Positions 31,451 through 41,150 of a DNA stretch of 64,000 nucleotides are shown here, one piece after another. The notes under the pieces were generated by a model that was given only the letters and a program-made list of their open reading frames with translations, ran no database searches and was not told the origin of the DNA. Where the stretch lies: the NCBI RefSeq assembly GCF_003597395.2, contig NC_133769.1, positions 179,243,699 through 179,307,698 of the forward strand, in the 5' to 3' direction. Both the position numbers and the translations under genes were made by a program. Each line of letters begins with the position of its first letter. The stretch's first letter is position 1. Source of the DNA: Chelonoidis abingdonii (taxonomy: Eukaryota > Chordata > Testudines > Testudinidae).

Positions 31451-32104
31451 GGAGATCGGGACACCGCTCATGCTCATCCCTTCCCAAAGAAGAAAACAGC
31501 TGGACAAGCAAAGACACCGACTCTGACGCTCTCTTGTAATGTAGCAGCCAAGCTTGGGCGCCAGAGGTTGGGCGCCAGAGGTTTTGAACCCCCATTGTAT
31601 CGTCAGCTGCGGGGCCGCTAACTGACTCTTGGGAACTATTTTGGGAGGCACATTTTCGCTGGGAGGAGGATCGAGCATTACCAGACTGAGCAGATGAAAG
31701 GATTTCTCTTACTCTTTTCTCTCCTCTTCCCTGGAGCACTAATCTAAAAGGAAGGACACACAGCCACTGTTGAAACTGGATCTGGAAAAAAAAAAATCAA
31801 AGTAGACATTGAGACACAGTGTGTGTCAGGATCTGGAAAGGCAGTAGGATCAATTTGGGAACATAATTTAGCATTTGAGGACGTTTTCACACCTCCCACT
31901 AAGCCCTTCCCTCACTTTATTTTTCCCTTCTTCCCCCACTCCACCTCCTCTCCCCTCCCCTTCCCCTCTACTCTGTACTTCCACTCCCAACAAAATATTT
32001 TTCTGGAAATATAAGCCACTTGGTGTCTGACAGCTGAAGATAAAAGAATAGGTGAGGGAGGAAGGGAAGGAGAGCTGCCCCTTTATCTTCACTCTCTTAC
32101 AAAG
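31451..32104 (+). other. Probable 5' untranslated region of the CpG-island gene
   Basis: Composition falls from GC-rich to mixed, with a pyrimidine-rich tract at 31913-31982. It contains a short upstream open frame at 31694-31747 and leads to the candidate coding start at 32105. Whether this is exon or partly intron is not determinable here. Confidence 0.4.
31694..31747 (+). CDS. Short upstream ORF with signal-peptide-like sequence
   Basis: ATG AAA GGA then a run of Phe and Leu, ending PGALI and TAA: 17 residues in all. It looks like the hydrophobic part of a signal peptide. It might be an upstream ORF of the gene whose candidate start is at 32105, an alternative start lost by a stop, or chance. 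Confidence 0.25.
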   Translation: MKGFLLLFSLLFPGALI

Positions 32105-32147
32105 ATGAGGTGCCCTCTGCAAGAGCTGACATCTCTTCTATTGCTGG
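32105..32147 (+). CDS. Candidate first coding exon (signal peptide start)
   Basis: ATG in a reasonable context (ACAAAGATGA) opens MRCPLQELTSLLLL and then one extra base before GTAAGT at 32148, a strong splice donor in phase 1. A short basic start followed by Leu-rich residues fits the start of a signal peptide, so a secreted or membrane protein is likely. It lies 650 bp downstream of the CpG island. I do not recognise the gene, and no second exon was found in the remaining 32 kb, which would be intron. Confidence 0.45.
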
Positions 32148-32384
32148 GTAAGTGACTGCCTATCTATATCAATAGTCTATTAAAAGTTTGACCCATCATT
32201 TCTCTTTCTGGTAATGCATTTTGTATGGAATATGACTGTATCACACCCATTCAGTTTCCGGAGAGATTCCAAGTGTCAGATAATACCCTGTGCTCTTCCA
32301 AAAGAAATGCAGAAGCAACTGCTATTGCTGGAATTGGAAGGAGAAAAATACCTAAGGCCTTTTCAACATTGAACAGATTCATTA

Positions 32385-32490
32385 TATTATTTACTCATAT
32401 TACCATAGCACCTAGGAATCCTTGTTGTGGGTGAGGACCCCATGGGGTTAGGCATTGTACAAATACACAACAGGAAGGTGTTCCCTGATG
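32385..32490 (-). repeat. L2-like LINE 3' tail (reverse)
   Basis: CATAGCACCTAGGAATCC, GGACCCCATGGGGTTAGGCA and TTGTACAAATACACAACAGG follow the same order as in the L2-like tail at 52815-53130. Confidence 0.65.
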
Positions 32491-35307
32491 CCTGTGTACT
32501 GGGATCCATTCAGAACTTGCAAACTGTGCATGAGAAGGGAAACAATGAATGGTGCTTCTCTGTTGTGCCTACAGCTGTACCATTTCTGGCTCTGAACTTT
32601 GCTAGTCAGATTTCACAAGCTGATTTGAGCCTGGTCAATACTGGACTGAGATACCTTCATGGAAACTTAAGTTTTGGTGAATCAGTAAGGTGGCACTTAC
32701 TTCTCCTAGTAGGTACAGAAGGGATGCCTTGGCTGTGTTGCTGGATGTAAAAAACATAAAACCAAAGTCCTCCTCACCTATGGTTCTTATTAATTTAATG
32801 TAATCTCTATTTTTACAAGAGTAGAGGTGGTTTCCTGGTTAAACTTCAACTTGTGTAAGTATACTCTGTCCTCCTGAATTCCTCCTACCACTCCAGTTGG
32901 GTACAGTGTTCTTCAGTTCCTGCCTTAGAAGTGTCTTGTAGAAGTGGTGTGTGCAGTTGAACAGCTGTTGTGTTCCATCCCACAAGTGACTGTCTCAACT
33001 CAGTGGATGAATGTACATAGTCTTGTAAAGTGCTTTGGGATCTTTCTGGCAGAGAGATGCTGTAGCACGCAAGACCTCTTTTTACAATTTCAGGAATGGC
33101 TGAATACAAGTTAGTTGCAACATCCCATGTGTCTTTGTGATGGCCCATATATCTAACCTAGTGTTACCAAAATGCATTTTGAGTAAACTGATATCTTTGT
33201 GAAAACACAGACTCTGTTTCCACACTAGAAAAATGTGTGAATGGAGATATTTTGCAATGGTGGAAGCTTCCTTTGCTCTTATGGAAGTGAGGATTTTCAG
33301 TTAATTTCTAAGCTATTAAGGGAAAAGAAGCAGAGCTGGCAGCATCTTTTGTGTCTAGTCATAAGAACTGGCGAAGCAAGTGCAGGATAGCTTCGAAACA
33401 ACACTTGTAGAAGCACGGCTGTGCAAGTCAAGCACATCTCTGATTTCATGTTTCTCACGCTATCTTCCCTTTGCCAGAAGAGAGAGAGATGAACCTTTGG
33501 ACTGTTTTTTGGATAGAGTTCAAACTTTGAAAAACAATGGTTGTTTCTCCTCCTCACTCTCTGGAAAAACACTTAGAAACCAAGGTTGTCCTGGATTACT
33601 CTGCTGTATAATTTACAAACTGAATCTATTGTATTCTGATAGTCAACATGGATGAATTGAAACTGCTTATTGAGTTACCTTTACATGCCTGAATACTAAA
33701 TTCGCTTGGATTAAGAACAATATTGTTCTTGATAACCTTTTCCTAATAAGGAGTGAATGGGTGCCTGTCTATTCTTTCTTCAAAGTTGATACTAAACTGA
33801 TACCCCAGGATAGCAGTAGGGGGCGTTGTGTTGCTGGAGGAGCTGTCTTTCAGATCATATATAAAACACAGATCTTGACAACTCTTCTCATGTATGAGTT
33901 TCAGTGTTCTCTTCAGTGCCCTGGCCAAATTCCAGCTTGGTAATTACTTTCTGTTAACATGAATTATGTTTTATGCTTATCCAATTAAAACTGGATCCAA
34001 TGTTCTTAGTTTTCTATCAGTGTTGTGTGGAAAAGCTGCCAAGGTATCAAACAGCTGCTGCCTTCTATCTCAGAAGGGCTATTTTTCAGTGGTATGCATC
34101 AGAATCCTATATGCATGTCTAGTTTTGTAAAGCATTTTGGTATCTTTCTGTGTGCAAGTAGAGGCATACGTGTAAGATGTTCCTTAAAAAAAAAAAAAAA
34201 AGTTAGACGGGGGAATTGGCTGGTTCCATTTTGGCATGCATCACTAGAGTTTAGGTTCTCAGATTCTTTAAACTGTTTGCATGATGTTTGCTGAACTGGT
34301 GTTTTTTAACACCACCTGATCTGACAGTGCCTTGAAGCCTTCTGCTCTGTCTGAAAGCCCTAGGCTACTCAAAAATTCTTTAGGGCAGTGTTTCTGAAAG
34401 CTAGAGACTTGATTTGCCTTGCTAAGGAGGAGGGTGAGGGGTCAAAAGCCTTATCTTGTTTTATAACCTAACTCTTCTGACTGGCTTTCCAAATAAGGAT
34501 TCAGAGTGATGTTTTGTTTTGTTTTGTTTTTTAGTGCTATAATATATAGTGCTGATACTATGGTGATAGGTTCACTAAAAAGGAGTGTAGTTCATATTGC
34601 TCTACTATTTGTAAACCCATTAGAATGTAAAAAGAGAGGTGATTATGATAAAAGCTGAAGACAACTTAACTAGTTTGTACTTGATTTGCTATTTTATATT
34701 AACAAATTCGGAATAACTCCACAGAACAAAGGATTGAAAACCCACAGCTGGCATGTGGGTGTCACGCTCTGAGATAGTTGCTGCTTTTTTCTTTTACTGC
34801 AGTATTTCAGTTTCAAGGCTTTAAGCATGTGGCACTTCATCGCATTGAGTATAAAATGGGGGACCAGAGCAAGTATTGTAAATAATCCCCATGCAGTAAT
34901 AAGATTATTAATACCTCTGCCAGGCAGTACTAATCTTGTATGTAGTTATGAGATTTACCTGCTCTTCCAGGAATGCAAAATCTGATACTATTATATTATA
35001 GACATAAATATATAGGAAACATAATACAATAGGGGTCTACAGAATGCAAAACTCATTCTCAGTGGTCTATGAATAGGTATTTTTTTTTTCTTACTTACGT
35101 TTGACTTTCTGCAGAATCAACAATGCCACCTGTGAGTGAGCACAAAGAGCTGTAAATTGCACAGAGAGCTGTAAACATTAGATGTGTACGTATCCCTTCA
35201 TGCATCTGGATATGTATATATACATATCTTCCTTCTCTTCATTCATACATAGTAAGGGGTGATTTTTGATTCTTAGAGGGGAGTGGAGCCACAGAAAGGT
35301 CCTGAAA
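32491..35307. other. Unassigned, probable intron; old repeat traces
   Basis: No exon recognised. Segments near 33010-33060 and 34115-34165 share the motif TTGTAAAG(T/C)(G/A)CTTTGG-like followed by ATCTTTCTG, and 33790-33960 resembles the repeat at 15470-15560. Poly-A at about 34186-34201. These are fragments of old dispersed repeats. Confidence 0.35.
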
Positions 35308-35315
35308 CTTCAGAT

Positions 35316-36241
35316 CAGTGGTTCTCAAACTTTTTTTTTTTTCATGGACTACTTGAAAATTGCTGAGGGTCTCAGACTACTTAATGATCTTCCCAAATGT
35401 TGTTTGTACCATTAGCTAACTATTGTTCAATTGAATAAAAGCGCTGTATAGAAAAAATTAATATTTTTTTTGTTCTACAAATAAAAGCACACCACTCATA
35501 TTTTAATATCAGTAGTCTTGCCTTTCTAATGTGATGGACATGCCCTTTCTCCCCCGCTGTGGGAGCTCCCGATCTGGGACTGGGAAGCAGGGACGGCTCC
35601 AGGCACAAGCACGCCAAGTGCGTGCCGGGGGCGGCAAGCCATGGGGGGAGGGCACTCGGCCGGTCGCTGCAAGGGCGGCAGGCAGGTTGCCTTTCGCGGC
35701 ATGCCTGCGGAGGGTCCGCTGGTCCACCAAATCCGTGGGACCGGGGACCTCCCACAGGCAAGCCACCGAAGGCAGCCTGCCTGCTGTGCTTGAGGCAGCA
35801 AAATACCTAGAGCTGCCCCTGCTGGGAAGGATGGGGGTCTCCCCTGCCGTGGCAGTCCCCGAGTTGGGGCTGGGAAGGACGGGGACCTCTCCCCCACCAC
35901 AGCAGCCATAGAGCTGAGGTCGGGAAGGGGGGCCATCTTTCCCTGGCAGCCACAGCCCTGGAAATGGGGAAGGTTGCCTTTTTCTCCAGCCACTGCAGCC
36001 CTGCACGTCCCAAATTCCCCCTCACCCCCTCTTCTCACCCAGCTGCCCCCTACCACCTCCCCCAAGGCCACCACCTCACATGTGCGTCTTCGCCAGGGTC
36101 CAGTCACCTAATTAGTGGAGCTGCTAATTAGGTGGGTGGCCCTTCATTCTCTCATGTGTGGCTGCCCAGGCATGCACCTTAGAGTGATCTATCCACAGAC
36201 CACCTGAATGGAGCTCGTGGGCCACAGTTTGAGAACCTCTG
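35316..36241. mobile_element. hAT-type MITE (CAGTGGTTCTCAAAC), outer
   Basis: Starts CAGTGGTTCTCAAACTTT and ends ACAGTTTGAGAACCTCTG. It is flanked by an exact 8-bp duplication CTTCAGAT (35308-35315 and 36242-36249). A second hAT-type MITE (35588-35821) is inserted inside, also with its own exact 8-bp duplication. No transposase coding is present. Confidence 0.88.
35588..35821. mobile_element. hAT-type MITE, CAGGGCCGGCTC family, copy 4 (nested)
   Basis: Starts CAGGGACGGCTCCAGGCA and ends CTAGAGCTGCCCCTG. Exact 8-bp duplication CTGGGAAG (35580-35587 and 35822-35829). Outer sequence is continuous once it is removed. Confidence 0.88.
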
Positions 36242-36249
36242 CTTCAGAT

Positions 36250-36845
36250 CATTGTAAATAGCATGCTGCAATATAACAAACAATGATAATGCCAAGATGA
36301 TTCGCAGGATAATATTGGATGGTTGCTCATCTGCCTCAAAGGCCCTTCTATAGAGCAGGCTTCTTTTCTGTCATTCCTTTAGACTGTTGGGTTTGCATAG
36401 CACCAGTATGCTCTTGACACTGCACTCTTCTGTTTCAACTGAGCTGGCTAGCTGGGATTGCTTGGTTAAGAGTGGGGCTTGGGGGAGAGCTAGGTGGCTG
36501 AAAGTAAATCTAGACAGGACATAAGTGGGCTCTCTCTGGTTAGTGAAAGCAACCAGAGAAAATAGCAGAGGTGGTATTCATCCACTTCTTGTTATCAAAG
36601 CTTGCAGTCTAAGAATTTTGACAGTCACTGTTGCTAACTAGACGTCCAGAAGCAGATGAGTCTGTGAGCTTGCTCTTTGCATTTGTGAGTGGCCACAAAA
36701 CTGTGACTGCTCTTAGATACTGATTTTGCCACAGTCACTTGTGCCTGCGTCACCTCCAGACTGGATTACTGCAGTGCACTCTGCATTGGTTTATACTGCT
36801 TGGGGTTCAGCTAATAAAGGCTGTGGGTACCTATTTAGAACTTTT
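36250..36845. other. Unassigned
   Basis: No gene seen between the hAT MITE and the Harbinger-type MITE. Confidence 0.3.
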
Positions 36846-36848
36846 CAG

Positions 36849-37939
36849 AGGCAAGGTCTACACTACAAACTTACGTGGCTATGTAACTTTAGCACCCTTG
36901 CGGCCAAGATGGAGTCCGCTCTGCAGGCAGCTCTGGCCAAGAGAAGGCGCACGCAGGAATGCAACAGGAAAAATTTCTTTTACCCCAGGGGCATTTGTTT
37001 TAAACCCCCCAGAGTGAACACCCACAGGAAAAGTACAATAGATATAAGAAAGGGAGATATTTATTTACAGAGGGATGAGAGGAGAAAAACAACAAGGGGA
37101 AATATAGGGGGAGCAGTAAAACAAGGCTGCATCCAAGCCAAGGCCCCACAGGCCCAGTGGTAGCACAGTTTGAAAGGGCAGATACTGAGCAATGTGTCTG
37201 CACACAGAGTTCAGGAGTCCTGATCAAAGTTTCAATTTGGCAGTGAGTCTTGGGTGCTCCTGGTTGTTTTTAGTGCCAATAAACTTTTTCCAACAAACCC
37301 CTCCGGTGCCCTCTTCTGCTACTCTCTGCAAAGCCCCACAGAGCAACCACCTCCCCACTTAACTAGCTAGCAGTCTCGCTCCTTGTTCCCAATGCAGAGT
37401 CACAAATCCCAGTACTTACAGCCTCATGCAGCTCTGGGCAGCCGTGATACTGGGTCCAGTTTACATCAAGGGCCTGTCCTTCTCAGGCGATTCCTCCCTG
37501 GCACAGTGCTGCTCCTGTCCTGGGGTGTCCCCAGTCAGCCATCCAGTCCTTCCCAGGCTTCAGGCAGGTTCTCTGCTGCTTCACTTTGCGAGGACCCGCT
37601 TGCTGCAGCCCTTCTCTCTGGAGCTCCAGAGCCACACCCTGGAGTTTCCCTCCTTTCTCTTACTGCTTCCCCTCACCCCTTAGGAAAAAGATTTAAAGGG
37701 GCCATGCTTTCTAAACTCCAGAGGGGTTACAGGTATAACTACATTGCTTGGTGGTGTGAAAAATCCACACCCTGAAGGATGTAGTTAGACCAGCCTAACC
37801 CGCAGTGTAGACAGCCCTATGTTGATGAGAGGGCTTCTCCCTTTAACATAGCTACCGCCTGTCTCCCATCAGTGTAGTCATGTCTTCAGTGAAGCGCTAC
37901 AGCAACACAGCTACAGAGATTTAAGTGTAGACCTGCCCT
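36849..37939. mobile_element. Harbinger-type MITE, interrupted by LTR
   Basis: Left end AGGCAAGGTCTACACTAC and right end GTGTAGACCTGCCCT are inverted repeats, with a 3-bp CAG on both sides (36846-36848 and 37940-37942). The right body (37732-37939) carries TGTGAAAAATCCACACCCTG and ATGTAGTTAGACC, as in 52862-53094 read in reverse. About 850 bp of unrelated sequence sits in the middle. Confidence 0.75.
36882..37731. mobile_element. Probable solo LTR inside the MITE (850 bp)
   Basis: It begins TGTAACTTTAGCACCC and ends CAGAGGGGTTACA, so it has TG...CA ends with inverted TGTAAC/GTTACA. It contains AATAAA on the plus strand (37279) and TTTATTT near 37060. The flanks GGCTA and GGTAT are an imperfect 5-bp match. 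No gag or pol. Orientation is not settled. Confidence 0.6.
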
Positions 37940-37942
37940 CAG

Positions 37943-39012
37943 TGAACGTATTATACTAGTGCCCTGTGAACAGCACCGGCTGCCAGTTTGTTTCCAAGGG
38001 CAGATGAAGTCCTTGTATCTATAGTGCTTTTTTATGATCTGAGTCCTTATTTCTCTTGGAAGCTGCCTCTCTCATTGTGTTATACTTTGGTAGTAGAGGT
38101 ACCTGAATTGACCATTTCTTGCGTACATTTTGGGTAAAAGGGCTTCTATGAAATCTAATCTCCTTCTCCCTTTGTCTTTGTGAAATTTGTTGAACTTAAA
38201 ATCATGTTGCATAGCCTACTTATTTGCTAAGCTTTTAATGCAGAGGGCTTTGGTTTTTGCAGGTTGGACATTTAGTTGACATTGTGTCAGGTTAGCTTTC
38301 TTTATTAAATCACATTTTATTGTAAATTGTTCATATACCTAGAACACTTTTGACAGATGTATTATATAAATTTTAAGATTGAATAAATAATAATGGAAGG
38401 GATGTGTGGGGAATATAGAGCTTGTGTATTCTGGGAGGGAGAGAATTCATTCTATGTCTGGAAAGTTTCTGAATGTTTGGATGGGTGTAGAGGGAGAATT
38501 TTCCTGGCCCTCCTCTCCTGCATGTACAGAATAAATCACAGAATCTGTATAAATAGTTGCCCTGGAGATAGATGACAAAAGCTAGTAGTAAGCTAATGAA
38601 GTGTAACTCTCTTGGATGCATTGATATGACACGAACCATGCTATACCCTGAATGAGTGATGTTAGCTGGATAAGTAATTTCTAATCTGCAAACTCCTTCT
38701 CAATAACTTCTTGATACAGAAAGCTGTCTGGGAGGAAGGGGAAAGCCTTCCAGACACAACTGTTTTGAAGTGATTGACTTGCCTGTTGGCATCAAGGGCA
38801 TTTAGGCCCTCGAGTCATTGTCTGGAATGAATTGCAATACATATGACTGCCCCTGGCTTTTAAAATGCTGAATATGCCTTTGTTAGCACAAACTTGTTAC
38901 GTTTGTTTTGACATTGACATTCTCTCTCTATCTCTCTCTTTGTCCATACAATGCTCTTGAGGCATAGGTCTCTTGTTAAATGTTTGGAGATGTTAGGTGT
39001 TTGATTCATAGA
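37943..39012. other. Unassigned
   Basis: No gene seen. Short CT-rich run near 38923-38940. Confidence 0.3.
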
Positions 39013-39412
39013 ATCTAAAATTCATTTTGCAGCTGCAGTGAATGGTTGAGAATGGTTTCTGAGTCCCAGTATTCCTTCAGTAAGAGTGCCATGGCCAGAT
39101 ATGATGGGTATTCCTGAGTTCTTTTGTGTGTCTTGGGAAGATGTGAAGGTCTCTGGGGTGAGTTCATGGGGGATGAGTTTGTGGAGTTTCTCTTGCAGTT
39201 GTTAGGGGAAGGATTTGATGATATCAATAAATTCCTGGGTTAATTGTGGTGTGGGGTGTTCTTTGAGTTCCTCATAGCAGGAGGTGGTGGAGAGTTGTCG
39301 GTTGGCCTATTAATGTAGTTATCAAGGTTGAGGACTACAGTGGTGTCCTTTTTTGTCCACTGGTGTGGTCAATATCTGGTGGTTAGATTTCAGTGACTGT
39401 GTAGCGGTCCTA
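39013..39412 (-). pseudogene. Penelope copy B, RT N-terminal part, inverted
   Basis: On the minus strand this encodes the upstream part of a Penelope reverse transcriptase: the LPKTHKRTQEYP block (near 39125-39100) and a preceding region with RQLS-like residues (about 39310-39290). It reads in the direction opposite to the rest of the element (39413-41150), although it is the part that should come before it. So the element has an inverted 5' end. Confidence 0.75.
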
Positions 39413-40288
39413 GCAGCAGTAGAGAGATACCATTCACAAACCACCCACCCCACAAAGGGCCAGATTCCTCAAGGACAGAACCGACTTCCTCCACAAACTC
39501 TACAACATTAACAACTTCCCGCTGAACACCAGCCTTGCCACCACCATGAATGTCACTTCCCTATATACCAACATGCCTCATAATGATGGCATAGCTGCCT
39601 GCCTCAAATATAAGACAATGGACAACTCTCAGATATCCATGCTAAACACATAGCCAAACTCATCCATTTCATCCTCACCCATAAGAATTTTACATCCAAC
39701 AACAAACACGTTGTCCAAACTATGGGAATAGCCATGGATACTAGCATGCCTCCCCAATATACCAACCTCTTCAAGAACCACCTCGAAGAAAATATTCTGG
39801 ACAAATGCACCCCAAACCAATGGTGTACCTGAGATACATTGATATTTTCATCCTCTGGACAAGCAACCTAAACTCTTTCATGGGTTTCCACCACAATTTC
39901 AACAACCACCCACATCCATTAAACTCCCTCTGGAATGCTTCCCACAGTAGCATCAACTTCCTGGACATCACAATTAGTTTCAGCAACGGAACCCTATAGA
40001 CAACTATATACAAAAAAACCCATGCATCACCCACCTACCTGCATAGATCCAGTAACCCCCAACACACCAAGAAATTGGTTGTCTGTAGCCAGGCAACCAT
40101 ACCACAGAAAATGCTCCAAGGAGAAAGTCCAGGTTATATACTGTAAAACGCACTCAAATCTGCTCTCACAAACAAAGACACCCCATCGAGAAGTAGACCA
40201 CATCATGGAACAGGCCACCCAAATACCCTGAGAGAACATGCTTCAATACAAAAATAATTCCCCGCTCCCTCCAGCTGCACACCCATAG

Positions 40289-40912
40289 TTGTCACCTGCC
40301 ACCCCACAGTGGAACCTGTATGGGGTATCATCAAATAGCTACAACCCATATTTGATGGGGACCTCATCCTTAAAAATCTTTCCTGAACCCCTTCTTCTAG
40401 CCTTCAAACAACCCCCCAACCTCTCCAAGCGCTTCATTGTTGGAAGCAAACTTCCCACAGACCAAGACAGCCCAACTCAAAGGGGCACCAGGCCCCGCCA
40501 GAACAACAGATGCAGAACCTGCAGACATATTTCCACTGCTACAATGATCTACACCCCCTACAACACACCTTTCAAGATCCATGGGTCCTACAAATACTCA
40601 TCACAACATGTGGTGTGCCTCATCCAGTGCACTGCATGCCCCAACAACAACTATGTGGGTGAAATCAGACAATGGCTACACTCTCAAATGAGCTCAAACA
40701 GGAAAATGATAAAAGGCAACAATACTCTGTCACCTGTGGATGAACACTTTTTTTTTTCACAAAGCTATCACTCTGTTTCTGACCTATCAGTCCTTATCCT
40801 TAGAGGAAACCTGCACAACACTTTGAAAAGAGGAGCCAGGGAGCTTAAATTCATAACTTTGCTAGACACTAAAATTCATGGTCTTAATAAAGACACTGGA
40901 TTTATGGCTTAG
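40289..40912 (+). pseudogene. GIY-YIG endonuclease domain of Penelope copy B
   Basis: A 207-codon open frame. Residues about 75-85 hold a CRTC pair of the zinc-binding type often seen before this nuclease. HVVCLIQCTACPNNNYVGE (about 107-125) is the GIY-YIG core, here with LIQC...YVGE replacing GIY...YIG as usual in Penelope. PVDEHF (about 149-154) and the C-terminal REL.FITLLDT and GLNKD complete the domain. In Penelope elements the nuclease nicks the target DNA. Although open, the frame is cut off from RT by many stops. Confidence 0.85.
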
Positions 40913-41056
40913 TACAACACTGTACCCCAACACCACCTGTTTTAGTCCTATAAGTGTGTAACTAGGTCACTTTACCTTGAATAGTCACTTAGTTAGAATA
41001 TGTGCTATCTGTTTGATCTTGTATTTAGTGTGATACTCTTAGTACCTTTCCCAAAC

Positions 41057-41084
41057 CTGAAGACAAGCTCTATATAGCTTGAAA
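41057..41084 (+). ncRNA. Hammerhead-ribozyme-like core (Penelope copy B)
   Basis: CTGAAGA (41057-41063), one base, AAGCT, a CTATAT loop, AGCTT, and GAAA (41081-41084). The C-box, stem II and the GAAA box are thus in the hammerhead order, as in copy A, although the sequence is different. I find no clear helix III or I in this copy. Confidence 0.45.
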
Positions 41085-41150
41085 ACTTCTCTCTCTCTCC
41101 AGCAGAAGTTGGTCCAATAAAAGGTATTACCTGACCCACCTTGTTTCTCT

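Larger units (their letters stand above)
39413..41150 (+). mobile_element. Penelope-like retroelement copy B, main part
   Basis: Plus strand: RT begins with a KDRTDFL block (about 39470-39490) and NVTSLYTNMPH (about 39550); the palm motif appears as YLRYIDIFILW (about 39830-39860), in which the usual two adjacent Asp are reduced to one by a small deletion, so the catalytic site is damaged. The GIY-YIG nuclease follows at 40289-40912, then a non-coding 3' part with a hammerhead-like core, ending near 41150 with GGTCCAATAAAAGGTATTAC (41111-41130). Confidence 0.85.

Noticed and set aside
35420..36107. Frames of 113-193 codons on both strands
   Set aside because: They are in the nested hAT MITEs, overlap and have no domain.
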